Made by a program: the position numbers and the translations under genes. 64,000 nucleotides of DNA, taken from assembly GCA_021030905.1 (NCBI GenBank), contig JAGFMI010000021.1, forward strand, positions 434,001-498,000, written 5' to 3'. This DNA is from Pyrenula massariospora (taxonomy: Eukaryota; Ascomycota; Eurotiomycetes; Pyrenulales; Pyrenulaceae). The notes under the pieces are model-generated. The model did not search any database. It had not been told where the DNA came from and saw only the letters and a list, made by a program, of their open reading frames with translations. Position 1 is the stretch's first letter, and every line of letters begins with the position of its first letter. Of the stretch, positions 24,225-37,582 are shown piece after piece.

Positions 24225-26550
24225 CTTTAAATATTTTAAAGATAATTTACTTAAAACAAAAAAAATCTTTAATCAATTTTACAGTTATTAAAAAGGTAAA
24301 AAAATTTTTGCTAAATAAATATAATAAAAATTACTAAAAATTTAATAATTAATTTATTTAATGTTAAATTTATTTCAAATTTTAAAAAAATAAAATTATT
24401 ATTAACAAAAAGATTATGTTTGCAGTAAAATTATTTTAAAAAAAAATTTATAAATAGCTAAAACTATAAATGTGGAATTATTTATTAGTTAAAATTAAAA
24501 AAAAAAAATTTAAACAATTTTAAAATCGTTGCTGTTAAAATTTTTAAAAATTTTAATATATTTTAAAAAAAAATAGAAAAAGTGTTCAATACAATAAATA
24601 TTAAAAAAAATATTAAAAAAATTATTTAATAAATATATTAAATCTATTTAGCAATAAAGTATATTCAACATTTCAAAAAAATTTTTATAAAATTGAATTA
24701 AAACAATGAATTTTTTATAACAATATTTAAAATTAAACTAAAAAATAATATTAAAGATAAATTTATATATATTAAAGTAAATTTAATTACATTTAAAAAA
24801 TTAATAAAAAAAATAATAAATTTAAATAACAAGTTGAAAAATTGTAAATTGAAAAAATTATATAATCAACACAATGCAGAATATTAATATATATTTAAAA
24901 AAAATTTTTAAAGATCAAAACGTTCCTATACACAGAGAGATAAAAATTTTAATTTAAATATAATATAAATTAATAATGTGGAGAAAAAACCACTAAAAAA
25001 AAAAATATAAATAAAAATATAATTAAAAATTACTATTTTTATAATAAAATAAACTATATAATTTAAAATTACAAAAATAAATCAATATATGAATTCAATA
25101 TAATTTACAAAATAAATATTTTAAAGGTTGTATAAACGCCTAAAGAGTTAATAAAAATAAAAAATAAAATAAATTTTAAAAAAAGAAATTGAAACACTCC
25201 AAATTAATCTATTAATAAAAAAATAAAAATTTATAAAAAACTATCATTACACAATTATATAATATTAAAAAATAATAAAATAATGTAGTTAAAAAAAATA
25301 TAAAAAAAAATTAATTCATTTAAATGACACAACAAAAAATAAAAAATATATATTAAAGATAAAAACTGTTTAATTATTTTAAAATATTATAAAAAAAATC
25401 CATATTTTAATAAATAGAATCTTTTTTATAAAAAAACTCATTAAAATAAATATATATATAAAAATTGCACATTTTATTAAACAGTATAAAATAAATTTAA
25501 AAAACTTTATTACAAAAAAACATACATAAAAGAATAGAAAAAATATAAAAATAAAAAATATTTACACCATCTACACGACAAAAAAATTAATATTTATTTT
25601 TTAAAAAAAATAAAGATTTTAAATTAAAAAATATAAATTATTAAACAAAAACAATTTTAAAAATGTTAATTAAAAAATTAAAAATTATATTTATTAAATT
25701 GATGTAAAGCTTATCAACCTTAAAAAATAATATATAAAATTAAAAAAATTAAAAATAAATATTTAATTATTAAATAATAAAACAATACAATATATCTTCA
25801 ACAACAATATTTTTTTATTATCTTAAATCAACAAAAATAAAAAATAGTATAAAGATTAACATTATAAATTTAAAAAGTTATATTATAATAACTAATAATA
25901 AAAATAATATTTAAATTGAATATATAGTATTACCAAATCATAAAAATTTATATAAAATATTTAATGTTTCAAAAAACATATTTAAAAACAACACATATTA
26001 AAATACTTTAAATTTATTGTTCTATAAATTTATACAAAAACCATTTGGAGAATAAATATATACAAAATTTATTTCTTAATAATTTCAAAATATAATATAA
26101 AAAAAAATAAAGAAATTAAACCGATAATAAATATACTCAGTTAATATAATACATTTATATAAATAATTTTTTATATCAAAAGCACAGCGCAAAGATACAA
26201 CAATATCTTTAAAAGCATAAATTATAAAAAAAATTTGAAGAATTTAAAACAGAACCTTTCAAAAAAATAAAAAGTGAACCCTCCAATTTAAAAAATAAAA
26301 AGAAAAAATTCATATTATAACTTTAAAATAATTAATAAACACAGAAAGTGTATATATCATTAAGAGAAAAATTACTTTTCAAAAACAAAGAATATAAATT
26401 TTAATTAACTTAAAAGCTACCGAAAATATTATATTTTAAAAGTATATAAATAGACTAAAAATTTTAACAAAAAAAAAAAACAAAAATATACAACATATTA
26501 TTCTTTAAAAAAAATAAAAAAAAAGCGCAGAAAATATCAATCGAAATAAA

Positions 26551-26942
26551 TATTATGTAGGTACTTCTAGGTGACCGAAAGGTACTTGTGTGAATTGATT
26601 CTTAAAGAATAATTTAGGGTAAAATTAAGAAGGGATATTTGTGAAGGGATCATAAAGGTAATTTAGTATTTTCGTAATTAATTAGGTGTTTAATTATTTG
26701 AGTTAAATATATTTTTTTTTTTAGAGGGAGAGCGAAGCCGCTTTTTATATATTTTTAAGTAATTAATTATGATTAATTTTACTTTTACAAGTTTTATTTA
26801 ATCGCTTGCCATTCCGTTCAGAGTTAATTAGTTGTATTTTCCGAAATTGTTTTTGATTACCTCTGGTTTGAATTATGTAATTATTTTCGGATATCTTTTT
26901 TTATAAATAATGATTAATGTGTCTTGCTTAATGGCCGCAATA
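26551..26942 (-). repeat. LTR of element 4 (left copy, 3' LTR)
   Basis: 392 bp. Begins TATTATGTAGGTACTTC (TG mutated to TA) and ends GGCCGCAATA. It keeps many G residues, while C is largely replaced by T. Confidence 0.86.
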
Positions 26943-29900
26943 TTATTTCTTCTTTTTGCGGAAACATTCTCATTTGCGATTATACTTAAATTGATTTTGC
27001 GCTTCATTTAAATTTATTTTGTAAATATGTGTTATGTCTCCGCGCGTTATAAAATTAACTAATTGCCGCAGAAAATTTATAGTTTGTTTCTCCTCCGTTT
27101 TTTTTTTTGTCATAATGTTTTATAAACAATGTATAATAAATGATGTTTTTTATATTACTATAAAAAATTTGTTTAAATGTTTAAACTGTATTAAAAAAAA
27201 ATGTTGTTGTAACAGTGATATTTTTATAAATATTTTTAATAATATAATTTAATAACGGCAGTAATTACAATATTTTATTTTTAAAGATTGTTGGCGTATC
27301 GTTTGTTTTGTTTAAAAATTAGTATCTACTTAAAATGAGTAGGTTGGGGTAAAAAAAAAGTTGGAAGATTTAAATCGGCAGTAAAATAAAATAGTTGTTT
27401 GAAAAGTGAATGCGGTTATCGCCTTAAATGATTTAATTAATATTTTTATATCGATTTAATAAAACGATGGTTTTCTTTACACTGTTAATATTCCGAAATT
27501 GTCTTTTTGCAGTTAATTAAATTTTTTAAAGATTTTTAAGTACTCTCCGACGTAGGGTATCTTTTTTATTTAATTAAATATATTTAACTTTGTTTTTTTA
27601 GAATCTTTTCCACTTTGTATATATCATTTTTTTAAATTTTATATTAAAATATTCTTTGCGTCGGGATGTTAAAATATGTTGATTTTAAAAATTCGATATT
27701 AAATATAGGATGTATTTTTATATTATTAAATAATTTCAACTTATACACCGCTGATTCTTTAATTTATTTAATTTTAAATGATTTGATTTACCGATGATTC
27801 ATTTTTTTACTTTGTTGTAAGATTTTTAAATTTTTTGTAAAAAGGTAAACTTTATTTTCCTCTTTTAGTTAAAAATTTTCTTCCTAATTTGTTTTTTATT
27901 GTTGTTGTAATTCTTATTGTATTTATTATAATTTTTGTAAAGCTGCTTTGGCAGTTTCTTTTTGTAAAAAATTTCTTGAAAGGTTTAAATATCTTTCAAA
28001 GTTTATTTGATAAGGAGAATATTTTGTTGTATTATTTTTCTTATTGTTATAGTACAACTACATTATTGATAACTATTTATTTTAATTATTTATATTTATA
28101 AAAAGATAATGTTGTAATTAGTTTTTTAATATTTAATTAATTTTTTTTATTTACCTATTTATCTGTGGGTAAAATGCTGTTAATATATTTAATTTAATTT
28201 TTAATTTTAATATTATTATTTTTTAGTATTGAAATGTAAATAGCTTATTTTTATTTAATATTATTTATTTTAAAAATTTAAAGTACTGTATTATTAAGTT
28301 TATGACAATTTTTATTATCTGTAATACTATATAGATTTTTTTGAATAATTTAAAGATTGTATATTTAATATATTTGTTTATAATCACTATAATTGTATTA
28401 TAATTATATGATGAAGGTAATTTAGTAATAAAATCAATTTTAATATTTTTTTATAATTTTATAGACTTTTTTTAAACTGTTATTAATATATAAAGATATT
28501 TATTAGTTTTATTCTTTTAGCAGAATGTATACCTTTTAATGTAATTTTTTATTCATTGTTTTAATTTCAGTATTTGATAATTTCTTTATATTAGTTTAAT
28601 AATATTGTTAATTTTTGGATGTTTATATATAAATGAATTATAATATTGTTGTATGATATTTTTTATTAATTTTTTTAATACTATAAATTTTGCCTTTTGT
28701 TCTTTAATATATTTTTATGTAGTGATATTAATAATCTAATTTAAGCTAAAATTTTTATCTAAATTTTTTTTCAGTATGGATTGTTCAATGATTTTTTTTA
28801 TTATATAATTTTTTTTTCAATTAAATGTGTCCGCTTGATTGTTCTTTTTATTTAATTTATAATATATTTTAAATTTATATTGTTTTAAAAATTTTGATTA
28901 TCGAATTTATCTTTTATTTAATTATTTTATAGTTGTAAATATAGTTAAATTTTTATAATTTATAAATATATTTAACTGTAAAACGCTCTTTATATATATT
29001 TATTAATATTTAAATATTATCATTATTGTTAACAATTCTTTATTATAAATATTATAATTTTATTTTATTGAAATTAATTTTTTAAAATAATATATTATTA
29101 AATATTTTTTTTTATTTTGTATTTGCATTAAATATATTTTTATAATTAAATTTAATATATTTATTTCAATTTGATTTAACTAATTTGCTTTAAATATAAT
29201 TAATATTAAAATTTTTATATAAAATTATATTAATTAGTTGAACGCTTTTTGCTGTTTTAATTTTTATTTATATTTATAATTTTTTTTGATCAATTTAATT
29301 AATGGTTCTACTTTATAAAAATATTTTTTAATAAATTATTAATTGAAGTTACAGAATTTAAAAAAGATTTATATTTTTATAACTGTAATTAATTTAAACC
29401 ATTTTTTAATAATTTTGTTTTTTTTTAGATTGATTTTAATACCGCTTTATTTAACAATATATTTTAAAAATTTAATCTTTATTTTGTGAAATTCGCATTT
29501 TTTTAATTTAAATTATAATTATATGTTAATAAGTTTTTATAAAATTTATTTAATTTATTTTCTGTGTATTTTAAGATCTTTAAAATAAATAAATATATTA
29601 TTTAAATAAGTGATGATGAAATTATTAAAAAAAAATTTTAATAAATTATTTATTAATATTTAATATATAATTGGTGCATTCATAAATTTAAATAATATTA
29701 TTTAATATTTATAATATTTATATTTAATTTTAAAAGTCGTTTTTTATTTTTCGCTTTTTTTTATACATATTAAGTTGTAAATTTTTTGTTGATTTAGTTT
29801 TATAAAATATCTAATTCTTTATAATCTATTTTTTATTTTTATAATATTAAATAATGAATATTTATTTTTAATAATAATATTATTAAACTTTTTATAGTTT

Positions 29901-31763
29901 ATATACAATCTTAATTTTCTATTTTATTTTTTTAATATAAATAAAATAAATAAGCCGATTGATGATTTAGATTTTTAAATAAATTTTTTTTTCAAATTAT
30001 TTTAAATATAGTTTCGTAAAATATTAAATTTTTTTTTAAATAATTTATATATTGATCTAAATGTAGATTTTTTTTTTAATTATAATTTAATTTTATAATT
30101 TCATAATTAATATTTTAATAATGTATTTATATTTATTTTTTTTTAAATAATTTATTCTATATAGCGTATTTTTAAAATATTATTAAAATTATATATTTTT
30201 TTAATATTCTGTTTTCATCGCAGCTTTTTTTTTTTAAATTGTTGAAAAAAATTAATCTTTATTTCACAAAGTTGTTTAATTTTAAAAAAGAAATTTTTAA
30301 AAATTCTCACTTTATATCTTTCTTTTTTATTAATGTATTATAATATTGTATAAATTTTTACATAATTATATAACTACATTTATTAAATTTAAACTTTTTT
30401 GTTTATTAGTCAATGTCTAAATTATACTTTTATAATTATAATATATTAAAAATTATTTAATTAACTGTTATTACTATAACATTTAAATATATTATTTTAT
30501 TATAATTATTTATTTTGCATTATAATGATTTTATTTTAATTAATATTTTTTGTACTTTTAATTTATCTCTTTTAAAAAATAACATATTGTATATTTCTAT
30601 TTTTTTTTTTATTAAAATTTCCATTTTATTTATACAGCTTTAAAATATGATGTTTTTAGTAATTTTTAAATTAATTAAGACTTATATCCTTCGTTTATAA
30701 AGAGTAATCTTTTTTTTAATGGTATATACACTTTCTGTGTTTACTAATTGTTTTGAGGTTATAACGTAAATCTTTCCTTTTCACCCTTTAAATTGAAGGG
30801 TTCGCCTTTTGCTTCCTCGAAATTTTCTATTTTCGATTCTTCAGGTGTTTATGCGACTTTTAAAATATCCGCTTTATAAACCATATTAAATTTATATACC
30901 GGTTTGTTTCTGTAGTTTTAAACTATATGACTCATTTTGCTATAAAAATAGTAATTTTTAACCATATTCTTATTTATACCTTTTTTCTTTAATGATTTTT
31001 TTTTTTACATTATCAACCTACATTACATTTAAATTAAAGTTTTTATTTTTCTGTGTATGGGAACATTTAGATTTTTAAAAAATTTTTTTAAATATACACC
31101 AATATTCTATATTGTATTAATTATATAATTTTTTTAATTTATAATTTTTCAATTTGTTATTTAAGCTTATTGTTTTTTTTATTAGTTTTTTAAATATGAT
31201 TAAATTTATTTCAATATATATAAATTTATCTTTAACGTTATTTTTTAGTTTAGTTTTAAATATTGTTATGAGAAATTCATTGTTTCAATTTAATTTTATA
31301 AAAATTTCTTTAAAATGTTGAACGTATTTTGTTACTAAATAGATTTAATATATTTATTAAATGACTTTTTTAATATTTTTTTTAATATTTATTACACCGA
31401 ACATTTTTTTTATTTTTTTTTAAAATATATTAAAGTCTTTAAAGACTTTGATGGCAATAACTTTAAAGTTATTTAAATTTTTTTTTCTTTTAACTTTAAT
31501 TAACAAATAATTTCGTATTTATAGTTTTAATTATTTATAAATTCTTCCTTAAAATAACTTTATTGTAAATATAATCTTTTTATTAGTAGTAACTTTGTTT
31601 TTTTAAAATTTAAAATAAATTTAATATTAAGTAAATTAGTTGTTAAACTTTCAGCGATTTTTGTTATATTTATTTAGTAAAAACTCTTTCACCTTTTTAG
31701 TAACTGCAAAATTGATTAAAAATTTTTTTTATTTTAAATAAATTATCTTTAAAATATTCAAAG

Positions 31764-32155
31764 TGTTACATAAATATTTTTAAGTAATCGAAAAATATTT
31801 GTGTAAATTAATTTTCAAAGAATAATTTAAAGTAAAGTTAAGAAAAAATACTTATAAAAAAATTACAAAAATAATTTAATACTTTTATAACTAACTAGGT
31901 ATCTAACTATTTAAATTAAATATATTTTTTTCTCCAAAGAGAAAATGAAGCCGCTTCCTATATATCTTTAAATAATTAATTATAATTAGTTTTGTTTTTA
32001 CAAGTTTTATTTAATTATTTACCATTCCGCTCAGAGCTAATTAGTTGTATTCTCCGAAGTTGTTTTTAATTATCTTTAATCTAAGTTATGTAATCATCCT
32101 TAAATATCTTTCCTTATAAATAACGATTGGTGTGCCTTACTTGGTGGCCGCAACA
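31764..32155 (-). repeat. LTR of element 4 (right copy, 5' LTR)
   Basis: 392 bp, TGTTACATAAATATT... to GGTGGCCGCAACA. Here G is largely replaced by A while C is kept more often, the opposite strand bias from the left copy. Confidence 0.86.
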
Positions 32156-32300
32156 ATAAAACCCTTACAATATAGAATAAATAGTTATATTAAAACAATA
32201 TATTTAAATATTATAATAATGACAATTAACTAAATAATTCTTAATATATTATAATTATAAAAACATAATTTAAATATTGATTAATAAATAAAAAAGTTTA

Positions 32301-33053
32301 AATTTAATAAATATAATTATATAACTATGCAAAAATCTACATAATATTATAATATATTAATAAAAAAGAAAAATATAAAGTAAAAACCTTTAAAAATTTT
32401 TTTTTTAAAATTAAATAACTTTATGAAATAAAAATTAATTCTTTTTAATAATTTAAAAAAAAAAAATTGTAATAAAAACAAAATATTAAAAAAATATATA
32501 ATTTTAATAATATTTTAAAAATACGCTGTATGAAATAAATTATTTAAAAAAAAAATAAATATAAATATACTACCAAAATATTAATCATAAAATTATAAAA
32601 TTAAATTATAATTAGAAAAAAAATTTACATTTAAATTAATATATAAATTATTTAAAAAGAAATTTAATAAATATAGTTATATAACTATACAAAAATTTAC
32701 ATAATGCTATAATATATTAATAAAAAAGAAAAATATAAAGTAAAAACCTTTAAAAATTTTTTTTTTAAAATTAAATAACTTTATNNNNNNNNNNNNNNNN
32801 NNNNNNNNNNNNNNNNNNNNNNNNNNNNNNNNNNNNNNNNNNNNNNNNNNNNNNNNNNNNNNNNNNNNNNNNNNNNNNNNNNNNAATATATAATTTTAAT
32901 AATATTTTAAAAATACGCTGTATGAAATAAATTATTTAAAAAAAAAATAAATATAAATATATTATCAAAATATTAATTATAAAATTATAAAATTAAATTA
33001 TAATTAAAAAAAAAATTTACATTTGAATTAATATATAAATTATTTAAAAAAAA
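32301..33053 (+). repeat. 360-bp tandem duplication spanning the assembly gap, inside element 3
   Basis: Bases 32301-32660 are repeated from 32661 on. For example 32700-32784 matches 32340-32424 at an offset of exactly 360, and sequence after the gap (32885 on) matches 32492 on. Copies differ only by transitions. The left join lies in the short homology AATTTAATA. It makes element 3 about 393 bp too long between 5' LTR and RT compared with element 2. It may be a true duplication or a mis-join at the gap. Confidence 0.8.
32785..32884. other. Assembly gap (100 N)
   Basis: Exactly 100 N, a customary placeholder. If the flanking duplicate is collinear, the real missing length is about 67 bp. Confidence 0.99.
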
Positions 33054-36000
33054 ATTTAATATTCTACAAAACTATATTTAAAATAATTTAAAAAAAAAAT
33101 TTATCTAAAAATCTGAATCACCAATCAACTTATCTATTTTATTTATATTAAAAGGATAAAATAGAGAGCTAAAATTATATATAAATTATAAAAAATTTAA
33201 TAACATTATTATTAAAAATAAATATTTATTATTTAATATTATAAAAATAAAAAATAAATTACAAGGAGCTAAATATTTTATAAAATTAAATTAATAAAAA
33301 GCTTACAACTTAATATGTATAAAAAAAAGCGAAAAATAAAAAACAACTTTTAAAATTAAATATAAATATTATAAATATTAAATAATACTATTTAAATTTA
33401 TAAATATATTAATTATATGTTAAATGTTAATAAATAATTTATTAAAATCTTTTTTTAATAATTTCATTATCATTTATTTAAACAATATATTTATTTATTT
33501 TAAAAATTTAAAAATGCACAAAAAACAAGTTAAATAAATTTTACAAAAATTTATTAATATATAGTTATAATTTAAATTAAAAAAATACGAATTTCATAAA
33601 ATGGAAATTAAATTTTTAAAATATATTATTAAACAAAATAATATTAAAATTAATTTTAAAAAAAATAAAGCAATTAAAAAATAACTTAAATTAATTACAA
33701 TTATAAAAATATAAATCTTCCTTAAATTCTATAACTTCAATTAACAATTTATTGAAAAATACTTTTATAAAATAGAATTATTAATTAAATTAATTAAAAA
33801 AAATTATAAATATAAATAAAAATTAGAACAGCAAAAGACGTTCAATTAATTAATATAATTTTATATAAAAATTTTAATACTAATTATATTTAAAGCAAAT
33901 TAGTTAAAATAAATTAAAATAAATATATTAAATTTAACTATAAAAATTTATTTTATATAGTTAAAAGACAAAAAACAATATTTAATAATATATTATTTTA
34001 AAAAATTAATTTCAGCAAAACAAAATTACAATATTTATAATAAAAAATTATTAATAATAATAATAGCACTTAAATATTAATAAATATATATAAAAAGTAT
34101 TTCATAATTAAATATATTTATAAATTACAAAAATTTAACTATATTTATAATCACAAAATAATTAAACAGAAAATAGATTTAATAATTAAAACTTTTAAAG
34201 CAATATAAATTCAAAATATATTATAAATTAAATAAAAAGAATAACTAAGTGAATACATTTAGTTGAAAAAAAAATTATATAATAAAAGAAATTATTGAAC
34301 AATCCATACTGAAAAAAAATTCAAATAAAAATTTTAATTCAAATTAGGTTGTTAATACTGCTATATAGAAATATAATAAAAAGTAAAAAGCGAAGCTTAT
34401 AATATTAAAAAAATTAACAAAAAACGTCATACAACAACACTATAAATCATTTATATATAAATATTTAGAAATTAATAATACTATTAAATTAATATAAAGA
34501 ATTTATTAAATATTAAAACTAAAACGGTAAATAAAAAATTACATTAAAAGATATATATTTTGTTAAAAGAATAAAATCAATAAATTCCTTTATGTGTTAA
34601 TAACAATATGAAAAAAATTTATAAAATTATAAAAAAATGTTGAAGTTAATTTCATTATTAAATTTTTCTTATTAAATAACTATAATATAATTATAATAAT
34701 TATAAATAAATATATTAAATATGTAATTTTTAAACCATTCAAAAAAATTTATACAGCATTATAAATAATAAAAATTATCATAAACTTGATGATACGGTAC
34801 TTCAAATTTTTTAAATAAATAATATTAAATAAAAATAAATTATTTATATTTCAATATTAAAAAATAATCATGTTAAAATTAAAAATTAAATTAAATATAT
34901 TAACAGCATTTTATTTATAAATAAATAAATAGATAAAAAAAATAAATTAAATATTAAAAAATTAATTACGGCATTATCTTTTTATAAATATAAATAATTA
35001 AAATAAATAATTATTAATAACATAATTATACTACAATAATAAGAAAAATAATATAATAAGGCATTTTCCTTACCAAGCAAATTTTAAAAAATACTTAAAT
35101 TTTTTAAAAAATTCTTTATAAAAAGAAACTGCTAAAATAACAATATAAAAAATATAATAAATTTAATAAAAACTAAAACAATAACAATAAATAATCCAAA
35201 AAAAGAATCTTTAACTGAAAGAGGGAGATAAAGTTTATCTCTCTACAAAAAATTTAAAATCTCTACAACTAAATAAAAAAATAGATTATAAATGAGTTAA
35301 ACCTTTTAAAATTAAATAAATAAAAAAATTAATAATTTATAAACTGAAACTATTAAACAATGTATAAATATATTCTGTATTTAATATTAAACTTTTAAAA
35401 TCAGTATATTTAAACACTCCAATTTAAAAAATATTTTATTATAAAATCCAGAAAGAAAATATGTATAAAGTAAAACAAGTTTTAAAAAATAAAGATTAAA
35501 ATTACCTCATCAAGTAAAAAAAATATCTTACTTTAAAAAATACATAAAAATTATTACACTATTTTATCTATTACTAATAATTACTACAGCAATATTATTA
35601 TCAATAAAAAAAAAAATGTTTACTGCGACCGGCTCCACTAAAAGATTATTAATATTTTGTAAAAATATTTAAACAAAATCTTTAAAAATTAATTATTAAT
35701 TGGCGAAATTTGCTCATTCCTTATTATTATAATTTTTAATATCTATTTACTTTTAAACTTCAACATTTAACTCTTTCACTAAATATATTACTTTAATATC
35801 AGCCTGACGCTCAACCAACTCCAAAATTTTTCAAAAACATTTTAATCGTATATAATATTTCATAACCTGCATTATAGCTTACTTTTTTTGTTGTTTCTTT
35901 TAAACAATTTTCACTCAAATAAAGTTACAGATACAATTTAAGATTTTTTACAATACAGCAATGCAAAATTTATTATTATAAATATATTCGGCACAACATA

Positions 36001-36220
36001 TTAATTTAAAGGGTGTTATAATACAATTAAAATGGTTACAGTAACAAAATTAATAAGGAAGAATCGCTAAATAACTTAAAGAAAAAATAACACAATGTAA
36101 ACAGAAAAATTAAAAAGCTAAAAAAAATAATATTTTTAATAAACAATTAAATGGAGGCACAGCCCATTTATATATAATATAAATAATTTTTAGGACAAAG
36201 ATTTATAAAGAGAAAGCAAG

Positions 36221-36613
36221 TGTTGCGGCCCCTTTTAAAGAAACTTTAAACAGTATTTATACTATTCAATAAAATGACACTGAACATTACATAATTAATA
36301 ATTTATATTACTTTCGGACAATAATTATAATTATTAGGAGAAACAGCCACCACTAACAAAAACGATAATTACAGCTATTATTTATCTCTATATAGGGTTA
36401 TCAGCCATCAATATATAGGAATTAACTTTGCATCCCTTTCTAGAACAAAAATATATTTAACTCAAATAATTAAACATCTAATTAATTATGAAAGTATTAA
36501 ACTACCCTTGTGATCTTTTTACAAATATTTTTTTCTTAATTTAATTTTAAGTTATCCTTTGAGAATCAATCTACACAAGTACCTTTTAATTATCCAAAAG
36601 TACCTACATAACA
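36221..36613 (+). repeat. LTR of element 3 (right copy, 3' LTR)
   Basis: 393 bp, TGTTGCGGCCCCTTTTAAAG... to GTACCTACATAACA. The outer (right) end is better preserved than the same part of the left copy. Confidence 0.88.
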
Positions 36614-37081
36614 TTGTAGTTATATTAAATAAATTTTTATAACTAAATTTAATGCATCTGTTTTAATTTAGCTTAATTAATTTATTTTAAATATAATTAA
36701 TATCAAGGTCTTTATATAAAATTATATTAATTACTTAAACACTTTCTGCTGCTTTAAATTTTATTTATATTTATAATTTTTTTTAATTAATTTAATTAAT
36801 AATTCTATTTTATAAAAATATTTTTTAATAAACTGTTGATTAAAGTTATAAAATTTAAAAAAAACTTATATTTTAATTACTGTAGTTGGTTTTAATCATT
36901 TTTTAATAATTTTATTTTTTTTAAAGTTAATATATATATTGTTTTTTTTTACAATATATTTTAAAAATTTAATTTTCGTTTTATAAAATTTATATTTTTT
37001 AAATTTTAACTGTAATTTTGCACTAATTAATTTTTATAAAATTTACTTAACCTGTTCTTTATATGTTTTAAAATTTTTAAA

Positions 37082-37582
37082 ATAAATAAAAATATTATCC
37101 AAATAGATAATAATAAAATTATTTAAAAAGGATTTTAATAAATTATTTATTAATATTTAATAAATAATTAATATATTAGTAAATCCAAATGGCATTATTC
37201 AATATTTATAATATTTATATTTTATTTTAAAAACTGTCTTCCATTTTTTGCTTTTCTTTATATATATAAGGTTGTAAATTTTTTGTTAATTTAATTTTAT
37301 AAAATATTTTGCGTTTTATAGTCTGTTTTTTATTTCCGTAATATTAAATAATAAATATTTATTTTTAATAATAATTTTATTAAATTTTTAATAATTTATA
37401 TATAGTTGTAACTCTTCATTTTGTTTTTTTAATATAAATAAAATTAATAATCCTACAGGTAACTCGAATTTTTTAATAAATTTTTTTTTTAAATTATTTC
37501 GAATATAGTTTTGTAAAATATTAAATTTTTTTTTAAATAATTTGTAAATAAATTCAAATATAAATTTTTTTTCTAATTGCAA
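37082..37582 (-). pseudogene. Ty3/Gypsy reverse-transcriptase remnant of element 2
   Basis: On the minus strand, 37388-37582 still reads as an open frame containing ELPVGLLILFILKK and then LQLYINY. These correspond to the Ty3/Gypsy RT blocks SP.G.PILFV.KK and LR.CVDY. About 95 codons further on, 37082-37105 encodes YLDNIFIY, the YLDD active site with Asp to Asn, as expected from G-to-A mutation. The spacing fits RT. The remnant fixes the sense strand of the element; it is not functional. Confidence 0.82.

Larger units (their letters stand above)
26551..32155 (-). mobile_element. Innermost LTR retrotransposon 4, inserted in element 3, with internal deletion
   Basis: Two 392-bp LTRs (26551-26942, 31764-32155) are bounded by ATAAA (26546-26550, 32156-32160). 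Nothing is inserted in it, so it must be the last arrival. It is 5605 bp long, against 6.7-6.8 kb for its relatives; about 1.1 kb upstream of RT is missing, with the junction near 30842. Sense is minus: a purine tract (AAAAAGAAGAAATAA on the minus strand) abuts the left LTR, an RT active site YLNNIFIYF lies at 29582-29608 (minus), and the RT segment ending LRLYINY lies near 29890-29970 with an in-frame stop. Confidence 0.88.
23832..36613 (+). mobile_element. Nested LTR retrotransposon 3, inserted in element 2 in opposite orientation
   Basis: Two 393-bp LTRs (23832-24224, 36221-36613) are bounded by TTGTA (23827-23831, 36614-36618), and element-2 sequence resumes at the far side, matching an uninterrupted copy near 20470. 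Sense is plus: the purine tract AAAGAGAAAGCAAG abuts the LTR at 36221, and a decayed RT active site YLNNIFIYF is at 33475-33501 on the plus strand. Net length is 7.17 kb, or about 6.78 kb if the duplicated stretch at the N-gap is discounted. Element 4 sits between 26550 and 32156. Confidence 0.88.

Noticed and set aside
27034-28101. Open frames of 70-72 residues inside element 4 (plus strand)
   Set aside because: They lie antisense to the element's RT strand and read as Phe/Ile/Leu/Lys-rich chance frames of AT-rich DNA.
31764-32155. LTR as a solo LTR or as partner of 40355-40746
   Set aside because: The ATAAA duplication pairs it uniquely with 26551-26942, while 40355-40746 pairs with 21261-21622 through CTATA.
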